From contig JAXMAV010000009.1 of NCBI GenBank assembly GCA_046350255.1, forward strand, positions 1 through 64,000: a stretch of DNA of 64,000 nt, in the 5' to 3' direction. The DNA comes from CALDUY01 sp046350255 (lineage in GTDB: Bacteria; Planctomycetota; Planctomycetia; Gemmatales; Gemmataceae). The stretch's first letter is position 1; every line of letters begins with the position of its first letter. Positions 18,094 to 26,127 of this stretch are shown piece after piece. The notes beneath the pieces were generated by a model. The model was not told the DNA's origin. It saw nothing but the letters and a program-made list of their open reading frames with translations, and did not search any database. Made by a program: the position numbers and the translations under genes.

Positions 18094-18561
18094 ATGAACC
18101 CTGCCTGTCTCCGCGAAGCCATTCGCCTTTCCATCGAAAAGATGGAAGCCAACGCAGGGGGACCGTTCGGAGCCGTCATCGTGCACAACGGAGAGGTCGT
18201 CGGGCGAGGCTGGAATCAGGTGACTTCCACGAACGACCCCACAGCCCATGCCGAGGTCGTCGCCATTCGAGACGCCTGCTCCCGGTTGAAGACGTTTTCG
18301 CTGGCGGGCTGCGAGATTTACAGCAGTTGCGAACCCTGTCCCTTGTGCCTGGCCGCCATCTACTGGGCGCGGCTGGATCGCATCCTCTACGCGGCAACCT
18401 GTGACGATGCAGCAGCCGCTGGTTTTGATGATCGAAACTTCTACCGGGAGGTCAGCAAACCCGCCGACGAACGCTCGAGCCCGATGGTGCAAGCCCTGCG
18501 GGACGAGGCGGTCGTTGTCCTGCGGGCCTGGGTGAAGAATGAAGACCGCATCGGCTATTGA
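18094..18561 (+). CDS. guaD: Guanine deaminase
   Basis: This 155-residue protein is a cytidine-deaminase-fold enzyme that converts guanine to xanthine. Zinc ligands and catalytic Glu are in TAHAEVVAIRDAC and SCEPCPLCLAAIYWAR. The downstream segment DDAAAAGFDDRNFYREV and the C-terminal tyrosine match the domain-swapped bacterial GuaD (Bacillus subtilis type) rather than tRNA adenosine deaminase TadA. The ATG at 18094 is preceded by GGAGGG. It overlaps nothing and is followed closely by a gene for an exported beta-propeller protein. Confidence 0.87.
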   Translation: MNPACLREAIRLSIEKMEANAGGPFGAVIVHNGEVVGRGWNQVTSTNDPTAHAEVVAIRDACSRLKTFSLAGCEIYSSCEPCPLCLAAIYWARLDRILYAATCDDAAAAGFDDRNFYREVSKPADERSSPMVQALRDEAVVVLRAWVKNEDRIGY

Positions 18562-18574
18562 AGGGGGACCGGCG

Positions 18575-19855
18575 ATGCACGTGATCCGAAGAGGGTGTCT
18601 CAGGAACCGACCCGTGATCCTGCTGGCTCTGTTTCTGTCATCGCTGTCCCTGGCAGTTGCCTCGGAGCCGGGAACGGACTGGCCGCGCTGGCGCGGACCG
18701 AACGCGGACGGGGTGGTCGATGGCGGTGACCTGCCCATCCGCTGGAGTAAAACCGAAAACGTCCGCTGGTCGGTGAAGCTGCCGGGCTGGGGGACCAGCT
18801 CCCCGGTCGTCCACGGCGACCGGGTGTTCGTCACCTCGCACGTCAAGGACGGCGGCAAGAACGCGCTCCTGACGTTGTGCTTCGACCGGAAGGACGGAAG
18901 AGCGCTGTGGCGGCACGATTTCGGGTTCGGCGTGGACCAGCGAACGCACGCGAAGTCGAACCTCGCTGTCAACACACCTGCCGTGACCCGTGATGCCGTT
19001 TATGTCGCCTTCGGTAATGCCGACATCGCTCGTTACAGCCATGACGGTACACTCGCCTGGGTCCGACGGTACCTGGCCGACTTCGGCGATCCGAAGATGG
19101 CCTGGGGCTACGCCGTCAGCCCGCTGATTCTGGAGGACAGTGTGCTGTTCCCCTGGAACCACCACAAGGGGCCGTGTTTCCTGGTCGGCCTCGACAGGGA
19201 GACCGGCAAGACACGCTGGAAGAAGGATCGCCCCATCGGCACGGCCCATGCGACCCCGCTTCTGGTGGAGCACCATGGCCAGAAGGACATCCTGGTCCCC
19301 GGCCAGCATCGGCTCACCGCCTTCGATGCCAGGACGCACGCCGAACTGTGGCGCTACGGCGAGGGGGAGGGGCCGTTTAATGGCGAGATCATCTCCAGCC
19401 CGGTGTACGGCGACGGCGTCGTCTTCCTGCAACTCTGGCGGGAGAGCAGGATCCACGCGATCCGCCTCCGCGGCGACGGGAAGCCTCCCGAACCACTCTG
19501 GGTGAGTCAGAAGCCGGGACCGGTGGAGCCTTCCCTGCTCTATTACCGAGGCCTGTTGTACGCCCTGCTGGATAACGGCGTACTGACCTGCCTGGATGGC
19601 AAGACGGGTGCAGAGGTGTACCGTCGGCGTCTGGGTGCCGCCTGTAACTCGTCGCCAATCGCCGCCAACGGACACATCTACCTGAGCGACAACGAGGGCA
19701 AGACATTCGTGATCCAGGCGGGCCGGGAGTTCAAGCTGCTCCAGACAAACTCGCTGGGCGAGCGGATCACAGCCTCCCCTGCGCTAACGGGCAACTGCCT
19801 GTTCTACCGGACTGATTCGCACCTCTACTGCATCGGCAAGGAACCGGGGAAGTAG
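18575..19855 (+). CDS. Secreted PQQ-like beta-propeller protein
   Basis: This ~426-residue protein starts at ATG 18575, eight bases after AAGGGGG; an upstream in-frame ATG inside guaD was rejected. It begins with a signal peptide (basic residues then LLALFLSSLSLAVAS). The WPRWRGPNADG motif that follows is typical of planctomycete outer-wall-associated PQQ/YVTN proteins. Repeated segments such as GKTRWKK, ALWRHDFG and GAEVYRRRLG are blades of a quinoprotein-like propeller. Enzymatic activity is not evident; an exported binding or scaffold role is likely. It starts 14 bp after guaD and may share its transcript. Confidence 0.8.
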   Translation: MHVIRRGCLRNRPVILLALFLSSLSLAVASEPGTDWPRWRGPNADGVVDGGDLPIRWSKTENVRWSVKLPGWGTSSPVVHGDRVFVTSHVKDGGKNALLTLCFDRKDGRALWRHDFGFGVDQRTHAKSNLAVNTPAVTRDAVYVAFGNADIARYSHDGTLAWVRRYLADFGDPKMAWGYAVSPLILEDSVLFPWNHHKGPCFLVGLDRETGKTRWKKDRPIGTAHATPLLVEHHGQKDILVPGQHRLTAFDARTHAELWRYGEGEGPFNGEIISSPVYGDGVVFLQLWRESRIHAIRLRGDGKPPEPLWVSQKPGPVEPSLLYYRGLLYALLDNGVLTCLDGKTGAEVYRRRLGAACNSSPIAANGHIYLSDNEGKTFVIQAGREFKLLQTNSLGERITASPALTGNCLFYRTDSHLYCIGKEPGK

Positions 19856-20318
19856 ACCGTGGCGTGAGATGAACCCCGGTAAGACGGCGGCGTTTCCAGG
19901 CGGCGTTTCCACGTGTCTTCGTGGCTCGAGCCTGCGTGGGCCGCGCGTTCGGTGTCGGTTCGCTGGGCCGATGCCGTGCCGGCTGCTTCCGCGTCATCGA
20001 TTGACTCTGCAAACTGCGGCGACTGGATCCCACGGAAACACGGAGCCAACGGTTGCCTGAATCCCGTAGCGACGGCATTCTTGCTCTGCCCTGGGTGGAA
20101 GTTGAAGACATTGCGGGAACACGGAGGAGGAGCGTGGTCGCGCGTCTCTGGCTGGGGAGGTCCATGAGAGGGGCTATCGCTTAAAAATCGCCCGTTTTGC
20201 GGCATATCTGGGTGGAGGCCCCCGTTAGCCTTCGCGTCCTCGCAGCGTGCGGGGACGGTCGTTCATCGACCGTCCTTCCGGCGAGGAGGGGCGGTTTGCC
20301 CCCCGGAGGCACGTTGCG
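19856..20318. other. Intergenic stretch
   Basis: No gene can be supported in these ~460 bases. Short open frames have no consistent coding pattern. The right end carries the two hairpins described at 20253-20304, which belong to the leader of the next gene. Confidence 0.4.
20253..20304 (+). promoter_or_regulatory. Two adjacent leader hairpins
   Basis: A perfect 9-bp inverted repeat, GGACGGTCG/CGACCGTCC with a five-base loop (20253-20275), is followed by GGGGC/GCCCC with a five-base loop (20288-20302). The ribosome-binding site GGAGG at 20305-20309 comes directly after. The arrangement could control access to the ribosome-binding site or act as an attenuator. Confidence 0.45.
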
Positions 20319-20984
20319 ATGCTCAAAGCTGTTGAGACGCGTTCCCAGGCGGTTGATCTACACGCTCTGCACTGTGAGTTTCAGTCCATTCTGCCGCGCA
20401 TCGAGAACCACGCCGAGATCCGCTTCCGCTACCTCCGCTGTCCTGGGCGGCGGGCAGATGCCATCGCCGAAGTGATCGCAATCAGTTGGCGCTGGTTCTT
20501 ACGCCTCACCGAGAAAGGCAAGGACGTCAACTCGTTTGTGACGGTGCTGGCCGACTACGCCGTCCGCCACGTCCGTTCCGGTCGGCGACTCTGCGGGCAA
20601 GAATCGGTCCGAGACCTCCTTTCGGCTCGTGCCCAGTGTCTGAAGCGTTTCCAGGTCGAGCATTTGCCGACTTCCACTCGGTGTAGCCACGAAGAGATTT
20701 ACAGTGACCCGCACGGCCAGAACCACCTCGACGCCTTCGAGGAGCGACTCAGCGACAACGCCCAGAGCCCGATTCCCGATCAGGCCGCCTTCCGCGTCGA
20801 CTTCCCGCAATGGCTGGCCCGACTGGGGAACCGCAACCGGCGGATCGCTCAGGACATGGCCCTGGACCTCGGCACTCAGGAACTGGCCTTCCTGCACCGG
20901 GTCAGTCCCGGCAGGATCAGCCAGTTGAGACGCGAGTTGCACGCCGACTGGCAACAGTTCTGCGGCGAGACGGCCGCCTGCTGA
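20319..20984 (+). CDS. Sigma-factor-like protein
   Basis: This 221-residue protein starts at ATG 20319, with GGAGG nine bases upstream. Its overall layout resembles a small sigma factor: a helical N-terminal part (LPRIENHAEIRFRYLRC), a middle helical region, and a C-terminal helix-turn-helix (AQDMALDLGTQELAFLHRV then SPGRISQLRREL) like region 4. Similar proteins occur on planctomycete accessory regions, but I cannot show that it binds RNA polymerase. A truncated copy of its N-terminus lies about 2.9 kb upstream. It precedes two membrane-tail genes on the same strand. Confidence 0.6.
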   Translation: MLKAVETRSQAVDLHALHCEFQSILPRIENHAEIRFRYLRCPGRRADAIAEVIAISWRWFLRLTEKGKDVNSFVTVLADYAVRHVRSGRRLCGQESVRDLLSARAQCLKRFQVEHLPTSTRCSHEEIYSDPHGQNHLDAFEERLSDNAQSPIPDQAAFRVDFPQWLARLGNRNRRIAQDMALDLGTQELAFLHRVSPGRISQLRRELHADWQQFCGETAAC

Positions 20985-21108
20985 ATGGCCGTCGGACTGA
21001 TCGCCGTGAAACAGACTCATCTCTGTTGGTCTGGCTGAGTGGCTGACCAACATCGTACTCCTCGATCCCCATCTCGTTTTCAGCAACCTTGACAGGAGGG
21101 GTTTTCCC

Positions 21109-21681
21109 TTGAACCGTCCTTTCGGCTCATCCGACCCACCGCGTACCCTGGCGGAGCGGCTAGCGAGGCTCAGCGACCACCTCCAGACCCTCGCCGATCG
21201 GCTGCGGGCGACCATCGCCAGCCTCGTCGGCGATACCATCGGCGAAGTGGTACACGATCTCGTTCGCAGTCTGCTCGGAGGCAAGGTGTCCCTGCCCGAT
21301 CCATGCCGTGACCAATGGGGTCACCACGATCCTGCCTCCCACCGTGACCAGCAGGACGAACCCTGGTACGAGGAGGAGGTCGGTTGGGAGGACGCGAAGG
21401 TCTTCAAGCCCGCTGAGGCATCCAGGCCAGCGGACCGGGGCCAGACTCAGCGCTGGCGTAACGCTGTGAGCGCCGGCTTGCAAGCGATGCTCTTGTTCCT
21501 CAAACACCTGCCCCGAAACCGCCCGGTTTTTGCCACGGTGGCCGTCGCTCTCGCCACGGGGACCACCGGCTTCTTTGCCGGGCCCACGCTTGCGGCCGGT
21601 GCTGGCGTACTGACCTCGGTGGTGAGCCTGCTGCTCACGGCCGACGCCTCGAAGATGGCCACTGAGTTCGTCGTCGGCTGA
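21109..21681 (+). CDS. Membrane-tail protein, paralogue A
   Basis: This 190-residue protein starts with TTG at 21109 behind GGAGGGG. It has an amphipathic N-terminal helix (LAERLARLSDHLQTLADRL then IGEVVHDLV), a charged linker, and a C-terminal pair of hydrophobic segments (TVAVALATGTTGFFAGPTL and GAGVLTSVVSLLLT). Helix pattern and hydrophobic tail match the next gene, so the two are paralogues. No known family was recognised. A membrane-anchored dimer is a reasonable guess from the layout. Confidence 0.6.
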   Translation: MNRPFGSSDPPRTLAERLARLSDHLQTLADRLRATIASLVGDTIGEVVHDLVRSLLGGKVSLPDPCRDQWGHHDPASHRDQQDEPWYEEEVGWEDAKVFKPAEASRPADRGQTQRWRNAVSAGLQAMLLFLKHLPRNRPVFATVAVALATGTTGFFAGPTLAAGAGVLTSVVSLLLTADASKMATEFVVG

Positions 21682-21906
21682 TCGTCGGGCAGGCCCTGGG
21701 TCACCCATCCTCGCTTTCCCTGCCCGTGAGCCCCAGGCGCCGCCTGGAAGAGCCGGTGGGGTGGAAGTAGGACACGGCTTACCGAGACGCGCCGACACAA
21801 ACTTAACCGACCAACTCTTCATCGCCCGATCCCCCCATCCAACCCTTTACCTCGGTCGGCAGCACTCGCGGATGAGTCCTGTGGACCTTGTGAGGAGTAA
21901 TGAGCC

Positions 21907-22530
21907 ATGACAACTGCAAACGGAACTAGCAACCACCGCGTCGCCCGCAAGACCCTGGCCGACGAGATCGACCGGCTCAGCGGCCTGGCTGCGACCCTCA
22001 ACGAGTCCATCGCCGACGCTGTCCAGGACGTGATTGGTCGGGCCGTAGGCGAGGCCGTGGAGGCCGCCATCACGAAGGTGCTCTCCAGCCCGGCGCTGCT
22101 CCAGGCCGCGCTGGAGAAGCACACCCCGTCACAGCCGGCCCCTGTACCGCCCACCCCGGAACCCAGGAAGCCCAGTCTGAAGGAGAAACTCGCCAACACC
22201 TGCTCCTGCCTGAGGGCGAAGGTGGCTCGCGTGGTGCACCTGGCGAGGAAGAAGCTGAGTGAGGTCCGTACCAGCGTGAGCCAGGTCGCGAGCCAGGCCA
22301 CCCAGGTCCTGGCGGCCGTGCCGAGCATCGCAAGAGCCGTCACCCGGCTGGTGTGGACCTTCCGCAAGCCGGGCGTCGTCGCTGTGGGTGTCGGCCTCGC
22401 CTGCGGGGTGGCCTGTTACCTAAGCGGCCCGTTGTTCGCCAGCGTGGCCAATGGTGTGGGCGGCGCGGCCGTCACCCTGTCAGCCTTGATCCTCCCGCTC
22501 CGGCGGTGCCTCGCTGCACGCAACGTCTGA
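21907..22530 (+). CDS. Membrane-tail protein, paralogue B
   Basis: This 207-residue protein starts at ATG 21907 behind AGGAG. It repeats the plan of its upstream neighbour: helix (LADEIDRLSGLAATLNESIA then DVIGRAVGEAVEAAI), proline-rich linker, basic helix, and a two-segment hydrophobic tail (VVAVGVGLACGVACYLSGP and ANGVGGAAVTLSALIL). The function is unknown. A strong terminator ~150 bp downstream ends this plus-strand group. Confidence 0.6.
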   Translation: MTTANGTSNHRVARKTLADEIDRLSGLAATLNESIADAVQDVIGRAVGEAVEAAITKVLSSPALLQAALEKHTPSQPAPVPPTPEPRKPSLKEKLANTCSCLRAKVARVVHLARKKLSEVRTSVSQVASQATQVLAAVPSIARAVTRLVWTFRKPGVVAVGVGLACGVACYLSGPLFASVANGVGGAAVTLSALILPLRRCLAARNV

Positions 22531-22684
22531 CCTGAAGACCGTGTAACCGACCTCCTGATGATGTAACCGCCCTGGCATCTGGCCGGTCAAAGCTCGCGTC
22601 GCCGAGGGCGACCAAGCAGATCAGCCCGCGCAGAAGCAAGTACTGGCGGACCCGAAATAGCTGTATCATCCATGCGCGATCGAG

Positions 22685-22725
22685 GGGGCCATCCCGTGGG
22701 ATGGTCCCTTCCTTTCATTTTTTTT
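22685..22725 (+). terminator. Rho-independent terminator
   Basis: An 11-bp stem, GGGGCCATCCC/GGGATGGTCCC (22685-22708, one G-U pair), is followed by TTCCTTTC and eight T residues. It ends rightward transcription from the membrane-protein genes and insulates them from the convergent minus-strand operon. Confidence 0.85.
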
Positions 22726-22749
22726 GCTATCAGCCGTTCCTGGAGGCAT

Positions 22750-23583
22750 TCAACCTGTCTCCGGGCTGGTCGGGGTCGACTCGCCCGGCAGGATCTGGCG
22801 AATCTGGGCAAGCGTGCGGATCGCACGCAGGTAGCGTCGCTGGGTCTGCTGAACGCGTTGTTCCCAGAAGCGTGTCGAGGATTTTCTGCCGCTGGGCTGC
22901 AGACGGGCGAGCTCGATGCACTCCGTCTCCAATGCCAGGCGCGCCACCTGATCGACCAAGAGCCGTTCCAGCGGGGAGTCTCTCCCGCGGGAGAGCAGAC
23001 GGCGCTGGTGCTCCAGTCGCTGAGCGAGGCACTCCCGACCGAGCAGCGAGTCGCCAGCCAGAAAGCGAAGGAGCTGGTCCTCAATCTGCGCCGACAGATC
23101 CGTCACTTCCTGCCAGAGGCTTGGATACCTTCGGAGCAGAAGACGAAGCTGCTCCAGGGCGTGACGATCCATAGCCTCTGCTCGTTGTACCAGCTCGGCC
23201 AGGTCGTCCTGAGTCGGCATGTCCGAGAACTGAATCGTTGCGGCTGCTTCCATGTTGCACCTCGCTTCTTTCCGGAGTCGAACGCAATCCCCGCGGCGCG
23301 TTTGCCGATGCTCCAGAAGCAGCATCCCGGCACGCACCAGAAGGTCCATCCGCTGGGTAGCCACCCGTTCCCCTTGCTCAATTTCTTGCCACAACGCCTG
23401 TTCCGCGTCCAGCGCCTGACGCTGCGCGTGACACTGCGCGCGTTCGAGTGCATCGAAATCAGCAAGAAGTTGCGTCAATGGATCATCCTGCGAGCCAAGG
23501 TACTGCCGCAGCACCATCCCCTGCTGTTTCCGGGCCCGAGAATAATACCGCTTGCGAGTGCGTTGTCGCTTATCCCACGGCAT
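22750..23583 (-). CDS. Helical protein of planctomycete accessory type
   Basis: This 277-residue, almost entirely helical protein is rich in Arg, Gln and Leu. The ATG at 23583 gives the N-terminus MPWDKRQRTRKRYYSRARKQ, a recurrent opening of Gemmata-like accessory proteins; a GTG at 23670 would add 29 residues and overlap the upstream gene. The C-terminus (RRYLRAIRTLAQIRQIL) is also a recurring element. A DNA- or RNA-binding coiled coil is possible, but no catalytic motif is visible. It is the last gene of the reverse-transcriptase operon. Confidence 0.6.
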   Translation of the reverse strand: MPWDKRQRTRKRYYSRARKQQGMVLRQYLGSQDDPLTQLLADFDALERAQCHAQRQALDAEQALWQEIEQGERVATQRMDLLVRAGMLLLEHRQTRRGDCVRLRKEARCNMEAAATIQFSDMPTQDDLAELVQRAEAMDRHALEQLRLLLRRYPSLWQEVTDLSAQIEDQLLRFLAGDSLLGRECLAQRLEHQRRLLSRGRDSPLERLLVDQVARLALETECIELARLQPSGRKSSTRFWEQRVQQTQRRYLRAIRTLAQIRQILPGESTPTSPETG

Positions 23584-23647
23584 GGAGTTTTTAACAACCT
23601 CCTGCACAGTTTGTCCCGAAAAGAACCCGAACAAGGACGGCGGACCG

Positions 23648-24502
23648 TCAGGCGACCTCTGGCCAATCACCAGGGGCTGGTGATTCAGGCAGTGAAGCCG
23701 TGGATTGCTTCCTGAGCCGGGTGTTATCCGGAAATTGACCGGTCTCGTGATCTTCAGGGAATTGGTTAGCCAGAGTTCTGGTCAATTTGTCCAGAAAGAG
23801 ACTGCGTACCGTGCGCTGCAAAGACAGGTGTTGACTCCCGGTGGATTGAATGAACGGCAACTTTTGAAGCAACAGCCACCGTTGTTTTTCGCAATCAGAA
23901 AGCTGGTGAACCTTCAGGAACAGTTCAATGGCGCGGCGGTTCCGGCCCTCGACGGTGCTGAGATCCACGGCCTGCCCGTCCCAACTCAGGAAATCCAGCC
24001 AGGCATCGACGAGATGCGGTCCGTGGTAATACGAGGACAGGAGCATCAAGGATGCTTGCGAAGGGACTCCGGTCAGGGGCAGCCTGGCGGCAACGTTCGC
24101 AATGTAGTAGGCGGCGTTCAGGCGACCTTCGATGTCGAAGAAAAGACTCTTGAACGCACCGATGATTTCCGGAGCAACGTCCAGGCGTCGGGCAATGGCG
24201 CGATTGCTCTGCCGGGCCAGTACTCGAGCTTTCACTTCGAGCAGGGTCCGCGCCTGGGAGTGCAACCGCTTGGCACCAGCAATCGCCGGCTCCGCGGTTG
24301 CAAGCTTCTCGCGCTCCTGCTCCGTGCGACATTGGTCTGATCTCTGAAGGAAGCGGACGGCCCGACAGGTCGGTTCGTCCTCTCGTTGCCGCGATGCCTT
24401 CTGTTGCTGAGCGACCAGCTCCAGGGCCCGCTCCCAGCGCCAGGCCGGAGGACGCAGCGGATGACGCTGCATCCATACATCAAATCGCCGTCGCTTTCGC
24501 AT
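23648..24502 (-). CDS. HTH-containing protein of RT operon
   Basis: This 284-residue protein has a coiled N-terminus and, around residues 88-125, a helix-turn-helix-like segment (LEVKARVLARQSNRAIARRL then DVAPEIIGAFKSLFFDI) resembling sigma region-4 or LuxR-type helices. The remaining part is helical. The 17-bp palindrome copy at 23778-23794 lies inside its coding sequence and is read as LDKLTRT. It follows the RT gene after ~360 bp, which may hold a small gene or an RNA. No ribosome-binding site is obvious. A DNA-binding partner of the system is a guess. Confidence 0.6.
   Translation of the reverse strand: MRKRRRFDVWMQRHPLRPPAWRWERALELVAQQQKASRQREDEPTCRAVRFLQRSDQCRTEQEREKLATAEPAIAGAKRLHSQARTLLEVKARVLARQSNRAIARRLDVAPEIIGAFKSLFFDIEGRLNAAYYIANVAARLPLTGVPSQASLMLLSSYYHGPHLVDAWLDFLSWDGQAVDLSTVEGRNRRAIELFLKVHQLSDCEKQRWLLLQKLPFIQSTGSQHLSLQRTVRSLFLDKLTRTLANQFPEDHETGQFPDNTRLRKQSTASLPESPAPGDWPEVA
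23778..23794. repeat. 17-bp partial palindrome copy 1
   Basis: CTGGTCAATTTGTCCAG lies inside the HTH-protein gene. Two near-identical copies are at 27697-27713 and 27819-27835. Seven of the eight symmetric pairs match, which is typical of a dimeric-protein binding site. A weaker relative (CCGGAAATTGACCGG) occurs near 23729. Confidence 0.55.
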
Positions 24503-24872
24503 GAGTACAGTCCATCAGCCCCCGCAGGGCCCTGAGATCGCCCTGCAGGAAGTCATCCGAGATCAGAGTCTCAGGTCTCCACCGGTTCAAAAACACGGGT
24601 GCACAGGAGGTTGTTGCAGATCGGAATCGACACCACTCTAGCTTCAGGTCACACGTCACAAACCAGGGCTGACTGCTTGCCCCACCCTCCCTGGTGTGAG
24701 GCCAACAGCAATCGGGAAGAAAGCCAGCTACCGGAATTGTCCAGCAGACAGGCATCCGCTCGTGACAGAAGCGGTCGGTCGAGGTCGCGCGGAGCGCGAT
24801 GGATACACCTAAGAAGAACAAGAAGAAGAAAGAAGAGAATGAAATCCTTCTTTCTGTCTCATGGATGAGCAA
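24480..24872 (-). other. Possible small gene or structured RNA after RT
   Basis: An open frame of 130 codons begins 14 bp inside the RT gene's 3' end and ends 22 bp inside the next gene, exactly filling the only large gap of the operon. Its translation starts with a hydrophobic run (SFSSFFFLFFLGVSIAL) produced by an A/G-rich DNA tract, and the rest is Cys/Trp-rich, so coding is doubtful. The stretch also has hairpins: GCAGGGC/GCCCTGC at 24524-24546, and ACCAGGG paired with CCCTGGT ~30 bases apart. Noncoding RNAs next to bacterial RT genes are known, for example in retrons and DRT systems, so either reading is open. Confidence 0.35.
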
Positions 24873-26127
24873 GTGTTCTCCAACGTTCCTTGCTACGTTC
24901 CATCTCTGTAATCAACATCGCTTCGGATACCATGCCTCTAAATCCAGTTTGAGATAGAGAGTGAAGTAATGTATGCAGAGTCCTGGTAAACTCTTCCTGG
25001 GTAACCTCCAAAGCTGGTCCCTGGGCTTGAATCCATCCTCGGCAGATATCTTCTACTCGGATAGGGTTGATTATACCCGAATGGAGTTCTGTTAACGCGT
25101 CTCTCAGCTTCTTCCAGCTTCGGTTGCTAATTCTCAGCACAGGATCCTGTCTGTCTGAGAAGCTTAACTGGAAGCCTAGGAGTTGGACCCTGGCTCCCTG
25201 TCTACGAAGTGGTACGGGATGTTGTTCTCCTTTCAGTGTCATCCCCAGGGTATGAAGCTGAGTGTGGATGAATTGCAGCACACGGTGAGCTTCGGACACG
25301 TTCTGGCAGGCACATGTGAGATCATCCACATAGCGCCAGTACGGAATGTCTGGAAAGGCGGTGAGAAACGGCCTGTCCAGTACATGATCGAGCAAGACAT
25401 TCAAGCAAAGTGGTGATAAGGGGTCGCCTTGATCGATTCCGCGAGTACGTTCACCTCCTTCATTTCCTTGTAGAAGTATTTGAGTCAGTTCCAGTACAGG
25501 TAGATTAGGTATGTATTGGGTGAGCACCTCCATGAGTTGTTGTAGTGGAACACAATCAAAGGCCGTTTGGACATCATCGGTCAGAATGACAGTCCGATTG
25601 GTTTGTTTCAGGCAGCGCAAGCACTCAGCCAGTAATTGATGCAAACTCCTGTCTGGCCGGAAACCAAACGAGCAATTCTGCATCTGGGTGTCCAGGAGTG
25701 GTGTAAGTGCAGTACTTAGCGCCTTGGAAACCGTACGGTCGATGAGATTTCTAATCTTGAGTGTTCGATAACCTCCTTTGCTTTTGGGTACGCGCACCTC
25801 CCGGGCTGGTCCGGGCCGATAGATCCCTTCTCGAATGAGTTGATTCACCCGACGGCAAAACGCTCCTCGTTGCCGTTTACCCAGGTCGCGGAAGGAAATC
25901 CCATCCGGGCCCGGAGCCACTCCTCCACCGCGTTCCAGTTCTTCGAGTGCCAGGAGCAGGTTCTCGGGATCGATGATCCGCTCGAGGCAAAGGTCATCCC
26001 AACGGGAGCAACGATAAAGCTCCTGGGTTTGGTTCTGCCGGCGCAACCGGCGGGCTGCCCGCCAGTCAAACCAGGACTGGCCTTGCAGGGAAAAGCGATA
26101 GCGTCGCGGTCGGGTGTCATAACTCAT
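24859..26127 (-). CDS. Reverse transcriptase, group-II-like
   Basis: This 422-residue RNA-directed DNA polymerase shows the RT motifs in order: PDGISF (~74-79), the RT2 region with PKSKGGYRTLKIRNLIDR (~114-131) and FGFRP, motif A DVQTAF with Asp185, QGDPLSP (233-239), motif C YVDD with Asp268/Asp269, and LGFQLSF. A short thumb follows, with no maturase or endonuclease domain, so it is not an intact group II intron protein. ATG 26127 overlaps the stop of the upstream gene (ATGA) and has AGGAGGA eight bases before it. Catalytic residues are intact. Its partners (ParB-like and helicase-like proteins) do not match a system I recognise. Confidence 0.9.
   Translation of the reverse strand: MSYDTRPRRYRFSLQGQSWFDWRAARRLRRQNQTQELYRCSRWDDLCLERIIDPENLLLALEELERGGGVAPGPDGISFRDLGKRQRGAFCRRVNQLIREGIYRPGPAREVRVPKSKGGYRTLKIRNLIDRTVSKALSTALTPLLDTQMQNCSFGFRPDRSLHQLLAECLRCLKQTNRTVILTDDVQTAFDCVPLQQLMEVLTQYIPNLPVLELTQILLQGNEGGERTRGIDQGDPLSPLCLNVLLDHVLDRPFLTAFPDIPYWRYVDDLTCACQNVSEAHRVLQFIHTQLHTLGMTLKGEQHPVPLRRQGARVQLLGFQLSFSDRQDPVLRISNRSWKKLRDALTELHSGIINPIRVEDICRGWIQAQGPALEVTQEEFTRTLHTLLHSLSQTGFRGMVSEAMLITEMERSKERWRTLAHP

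Noticed and set aside
22672..23715. 347-codon plus-strand frame
   Set aside because: It starts within the terminator hairpin region and is antisense to the helical protein gene, whose MPWDKR start is a recurrent family opening.
24859..26127. Intact group II intron
   Set aside because: The RT lacks maturase X and endonuclease domains, is translation-coupled to an upstream gene, and no domain V-like hairpin was recognised next to it.
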